This document shows positions 61,315 to 64,000 of a stretch of DNA of 64,000 bases, in pieces. The stretch comes from Fimbriimonadaceae bacterium. GTDB lineage: Bacteria > Armatimonadota > UBA10988. How positions within the stretch are numbered: position 1 is the first letter of the stretch; each line of letters opens with the position of its first letter. The notes under the pieces were generated by a model. That model saw only the letters and a program-made list of their open reading frames with translations. It was not told where the DNA came from and searched no databases. A program made the position numbers and the translations under genes. The DNA lies in the NCBI GenBank assembly GCA_020850355.1, contig JADZEX010000042.1, positions 1 to 64,000 on the forward strand, read 5' to 3'.

Positions 61315-62331
61315 ATGGGTCCTCGTCGAGTGTTGCTCGGAGTCTGTCTGACGTTGGTGCTGGGCCGGGCCGGCCTGGGCGCCACACCCACGGCCCGCGA
61401 ACTGGCCGATCTCCTGACCGCCCGCGGGGAACGGCTGAGTGCGATCTGCTTCAACTACGGCACCATTGAGCGGTCCTTCGAGCAGGGCCAAGTGCTCGTC
61501 GCGCTGGAGAACCTCAAAGCGACGTCCGGGTTCTATGGCTTTGACCGCGCGACCGGTACGGAACGGTTCACACGGTGCGGGTCGGCGCCGAAGCAGCCGC
61601 CGGGTGGTGTTTTCGAGTACGAGGCGGGCTACCAAGATCAGCAGCGGAGCGAGTCGGCGTCGATCCTCGTGGCGGACGGCCGGCCGTTGATGGTCAACAC
61701 CACCAAGTCGCCGACCAGCAGGGTGCTTCACGGTTCGCATCTGGTCGCCTGGTGGTTCTTGAACGAGGTGGTCCCCGAGCAGTTGCGCCGCAACCGTTGG
61801 TCGGTGTTACGGGTGGAGGAAGTGCCCGAGCGCGCCGTGGTGATCGGCGCGGGGCCGACGGAGTTCTGGCTGGCGCCAGACCTGGGTTACGCGCTGACTC
61901 GATCGCGGGCCGTCGGACCGCGTGGCGAGAATGGCAGCATGGTGGTCTTCGAGACCCGCTACGGCAAGCACCAAGAGGTCGGTGGCATGCACATGCCAAC
62001 CACCTACCTACTGTCACAGGCCATCATCCTAGCAGACAAGGGCCAAGTGCCGACCTTCGTTGGGCTGACTTCGGAGTATGGAAAGGTCACCGACCTGCAC
62101 TGCAATGCCGCGGCTATTGACGCAATGCAGTCGCAGCGGCAGGTGCCCTGGCTGTTTGGTGGGACGGTCTGGGATCCGGGCCAACCGCAGCTCAATGGCC
62201 AGAGCATGGGGCATAACCTGCACGGGTTGCTCGCCGAAGGCCTGCGCGAGGCGCCGTTCGGCCTGACCGAGCCGACGCGGGAAGAGTTGTTGGAGTACGG
62301 CAAGCGGGCCCTGGCGGCCATAGCGAAGTAA
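61315..62331 (+). CDS. Secreted protein of unknown function, paralogue A
   Basis: A 338-residue exported protein with a signal peptide (about 22 residues, cleavage near LGA-TPTAREL). No family is recognised. Conserved blocks shared with the gene at 63228 are LLTARGERLSAICFNYGTIER, SGFYGFDRATGTERFTRCGSAPK, VPERAVVIGAGPTEFWLAPDLGYAL and EVGGMHMPTTYLLSQAI. The alternation of long strands, and an RYGKHQEVGGMHMPTTY-type ending strand, resemble LolA/LppX-like half-barrel proteins common in Planctomycetota; this is inference. AGGGAG precedes ATG 61315. The gene has its own promoter with a poly-C spacer and ends before a hairpin, so it is probably monocistronic. Confidence 0.65.
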   Translation: MGPRRVLLGVCLTLVLGRAGLGATPTARELADLLTARGERLSAICFNYGTIERSFEQGQVLVALENLKATSGFYGFDRATGTERFTRCGSAPKQPPGGVFEYEAGYQDQQRSESASILVADGRPLMVNTTKSPTSRVLHGSHLVAWWFLNEVVPEQLRRNRWSVLRVEEVPERAVVIGAGPTEFWLAPDLGYALTRSRAVGPRGENGSMVVFETRYGKHQEVGGMHMPTTYLLSQAIILADKGQVPTFVGLTSEYGKVTDLHCNAAAIDAMQSQRQVPWLFGGTVWDPGQPQLNGQSMGHNLHGLLAEGLREAPFGLTEPTREELLEYGKRALAAIAK

Positions 62332-62361
62332 GGCCGCGGCGGCCTGACCGGGTCGGTCGAC

Positions 62362-62392
62362 GGCCCCGGCTCCGCGCGCCGCCGCCGGGGCC
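62362..62392 (+). terminator. Hairpin downstream of paralogue A
   Basis: Perfect 9-bp arms GGCCCCGGC (62362-62370) and GCCGGGGCC (62384-62392), 13-base loop, 31 bases after the stop codon and before the second promoter module. No T-run follows. Confidence 0.5.
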
Positions 62393-62421
62393 TGGCCGCC
62401 CGATGGGTGGCGCCCGGTCGG

Positions 62422-62445
62422 GCCAGCGTGCCAGCGTGCCAGCCT
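62422..62445 (+). repeat. Short tandem repeat, 8 bp in three copies
   Basis: GCCAGCGT, GCCAGCGT and GCCAGCCT follow directly on one another in the spacer before promoter copy 2. It may mark the replication-slippage or recombination joint of the duplication. Confidence 0.5.
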
Positions 62446-62547
62446 GTCGCCACCTGCCCGCCCGCCCCGCTGCGGGCTAAGGACCCAGGTGTCGTTTACT
62501 CTGAGTGGGGTGGTTGTGCCGGCGTTGAGAACTTTCTCGCCAAGCCC

Positions 62548-62575
62548 TTGACTCCCCCCCCCGTCGTGCTATACA
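62548..62575 (+). promoter_or_regulatory. Promoter with C9 tract in the spacer
   Basis: TTGACT at 62548-62553, 16-base spacer beginning with nine C (62554-62562), extended -10 TGCTATACA with TATACA at 62570-62575. It is the closer of the two copies to consensus. Confidence 0.65.
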
Positions 62576-62590
62576 ACTCCAAGCGACAGG

Positions 62591-62607
62591 GCCCGCATGG
62601 GGCGGGC
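62591..62607 (+). promoter_or_regulatory. Leader hairpin, copy 2
   Basis: GCCCGC (62591-62596) and GCGGGC (62602-62607) form a perfect 6-bp stem over a five-base loop, 18 bases before ATG 62626. Together with copy 1 it shows a maintained stem with a changed loop. Confidence 0.5.
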
Positions 62608-62625
62608 GTCGCAGGGGAGTCCAAA

Positions 62626-63162
62626 ATGCGAGTGTGTTGTTGGCTCTGGGTGTTGGGTCTGGTGACGGCGGCTGGGGCGATGGAGGCGCTGAGCGACGAG
62701 GAGGCGGGGAAGGTGCGTGGTTCGACCTGCATGGTGGTGAACACGAGCCGCCTCAGCTACCGGTCGGCGTGCCAGTTCGCCGAGCTGCCGTGTCTCGAGG
62801 CCGAAGACTGCTTCGCAGGCACGATCATCAGTTGGTGGCAGGGCGGGGATCCGCTCGTCGCTTTCGTGAACGCAGGCACCTTGGCGTGCTGGAGCACCGA
62901 AGGCGAGGATTGCGACGAACTACTCACGGCGCGCCACTTCAGGTTGGTCGAGCAGTACGAAATAGGCGACTGCGTCGGCGATGGTCAACTGGGCCTTGAC
63001 CAGACATGCGAGTCCCAGAGTCGTCCCTGCATGCAACTGCAGGCCTTTTTCGACGACGAATGTACGGAGCACGCCGGGTATGTTTACGCCCGGAAGTGCG
63101 GCTGTACCAGGGGGCCTGGCGGCGGAGTGGTGGACGTGCTGGAGTTGGCAGCCAGCGAGTGA
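62626..63162 (+). CDS. Cysteine-rich secreted protein of unknown function
   Basis: A 178-residue exported protein. A signal peptide (CCWLWVLGLVTAAGA) is followed at once by MEALSDEEAGKVRGSTC; a LSDEE(x)xxVRG block at the mature N-terminus resembles the leader-like motif of some exported or processed peptides. The mature part has twelve cysteines (STC, SAC, LPC, EDC, LAC, EDC, GDC, QTC, RPC, DEC, KCGC), enough for six disulfides, and is acidic. No family is recognised. ATG 62626 lies behind GGGGAG in promoter module copy 2. The next paralogue starts 65 bases later without a promoter or hairpin between, so the two are probably co-transcribed. Confidence 0.65.
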   Translation: MRVCCWLWVLGLVTAAGAMEALSDEEAGKVRGSTCMVVNTSRLSYRSACQFAELPCLEAEDCFAGTIISWWQGGDPLVAFVNAGTLACWSTEGEDCDELLTARHFRLVEQYEIGDCVGDGQLGLDQTCESQSRPCMQLQAFFDDECTEHAGYVYARKCGCTRGPGGGVVDVLELAASE

Positions 63163-63227
63163 CCAGCAGCAGTGAGCCGCGTGTTGCTGCGGTGATGCGC
63201 GGCCCACTGCCACGAAGGGAGACGGCT

Positions 63228-64000
63228 ATGTGGTCGCGTCTTGGGTCTTTCGGACTGCTGGCAGTGCTGTTTGGCGGCCACGCTGCGCAAGCCGTGCTGC
63301 CAGCACCAAGAGAGATTGCAGAACTACTGCTCGCGCGGGGCGAACGGTTGGATGCTCTCAGCTTCAACTACGGTACTATTGAGCGGCCCTACGCGCAGGG
63401 TCAGGCTGCCGATGCGCCGGTCTACCTGAAGGCGATGTCTGGGTTCTATGGAGTTGATCGGGCAACAGGCACAGAGCGCTACACTCGCTGTGCATCCGCG
63501 CCCAAGAGGATGTTTGAGCCTACGTTCGAGTACGAAGTGTGCTACCAGAACCGTGAACGCAGGGAAACAGCGTCAATCATCGTGGATGGTGATCTGCCGT
63601 TCGTGACCAACTCGACCAGGAAGCCAGACGGCCCGCTCGGCGAAGGATCGCGGTGGGTAGGCTGGTTGCTTCTGAACGAGGTGATACCATCTCGCCTCCG
63701 CGACGGCCGATGGGGTGTTCTCAGAGTGGAGCAACAACCGGAGCGCGCCGTGGTGATCGGAGTGGGTTCCACGGAGTACTGGCTGGCCCCAGACCTGGGG
63801 TACGCGATTCTCCGTGCTCGGAGCGTCGGCCCAGTTGCCGAGAACGGCAACCTTGAGGTGCGCGAGGTGCGCTATGGGAACCACCGCGAAGTCGGCGGTG
63901 TGCACATTCCGACAACCTACATGCTATCGTTGGCCATCATTCAGGCCGCGAAGGGGCAGGAGCCGACTTTCAGGGGGTTCTCATCGACCTACGCGAAGTG
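63228..64000 (+). CDS. Secreted protein, paralogue B, cut by the window edge
   Basis: Open from ATG 63228 (AAGGGAG upstream) to the right edge, 257 codons, no stop reached. A signal peptide (SFGLLAVLFGGHAAQA) precedes sequence collinear with the gene at 61315: LLARGERLDALSFNYGTIER, SGFYGVDRATGTERYTRCASAPK, QPERAVVIGVGSTEYWLAPDLGYAI and EVGGVHIPTTYMLS. Identity is high, roughly 60 percent by eye, with no large gaps. Codon use is visibly less GC-rich than in the rest of the window (many A/T third positions). About 80 residues are expected beyond the edge. Confidence 0.7.
   Translation, partial: MWSRLGSFGLLAVLFGGHAAQAVLPAPREIAELLLARGERLDALSFNYGTIERPYAQGQAADAPVYLKAMSGFYGVDRATGTERYTRCASAPKRMFEPTFEYEVCYQNRERRETASIIVDGDLPFVTNSTRKPDGPLGEGSRWVGWLLLNEVIPSRLRDGRWGVLRVEQQPERAVVIGVGSTEYWLAPDLGYAILRARSVGPVAENGNLEVREVRYGNHREVGGVHIPTTYMLSLAIIQAAKGQEPTFRGFSSTYAK

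Larger units (their letters stand above)
62496..62625 (+). repeat. Promoter/leader module, copy 2 (130 bp)
   Basis: Second copy of the 61186-61314 module, ending at the start codon of the Cys-rich protein gene. The only length difference is one additional C in the tract between the promoter boxes. Confidence 0.85.

Noticed and set aside
1-64000. CRISPR arrays, insertion sequences, integrases or prophage genes
   Set aside because: No regularly spaced repeats, transposase or recombinase motifs, or phage structural proteins were seen in either strand.

Overview
The window is about 64 kb of very GC-rich, densely coding bacterial DNA. No rRNA, tRNA, CRISPR array, transposase or phage gene was recognised. 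A lipid A/Kdo block (fabZ, lpxA, msbA, waaA, lpxK), many signal peptides and lipoboxes, and an NrfHA nitrite reductase point to a diderm with lipopolysaccharide. Very large secreted glycan-active and beta-helix proteins, a DUF6785-type membrane protein, an Ahb-type heme gene and Cys-rich exported proteins fit lineages such as Armatimonadota, Planctomycetota or Hydrogenedentota. The sequence alone does not settle the phylum.

Layout. 1-3.5 kb: a degenerate nucleotidyltransferase, cdsA, an epimerase and a zinc-ribbon membrane protein. 3.5-9.3 kb: a FAD oxidoreductase with an IclR regulator, facing a minus-strand run of TlpA-like lipoprotein, glycosyltransferase, SDR and sugar-phosphate isomerase. 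9.5-13.1 kb: pyrB carrying a PyrI-like zinc tail, then moaC coupled to an orphan sugar-binding lipoprotein. 13.3-20.8 kb: a metallophosphoesterase, a beta-helix protein, a DtxR regulator, a FlgT-like secreted protein and adenine deaminase. 20.9-33.2 kb: ftsH, a YetA/PcRGLX-like 1435-residue secreted protein, a 985-residue secreted protein, a polysaccharide deacetylase and a DUF6785-like membrane protein.

33.2-38.8 kb is the lipid A operon with its own promoter. 38.8-43.4 kb holds a 4Fe-4S uracil-DNA glycosylase and a membrane-stress-like run with two consecutive PspA-like genes. 43.5-44.5 kb has a lipoprotein rubrerythrin broken by a frameshift, and acylphosphatase. 44.5-56.2 kb has a 2145-residue beta-helix adhesin-like protein, a mutarotase, a sulfotransferase and a GH20 hexosaminidase-like enzyme. 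56.4-61 kb is a minus-strand anaerobic block: nrfHA, ahbC and a coupled TIGR04053-type radical SAM gene.

The right end (61.2-64 kb) is the least explained part. Two paralogous secreted proteins flank a 12-cysteine secreted protein. Two of the three genes are preceded by copies of one 130-bp promoter/leader module. Those copies differ in length by exactly one C in a poly-C tract lying between the -35 and -10 boxes, which is the layout expected of a slippage-controlled promoter.

A recurrent promoter form, TTGAC(N) with usually 17 bp to a TA-rich -10, appears before several genes. It probably reflects the housekeeping sigma factor.
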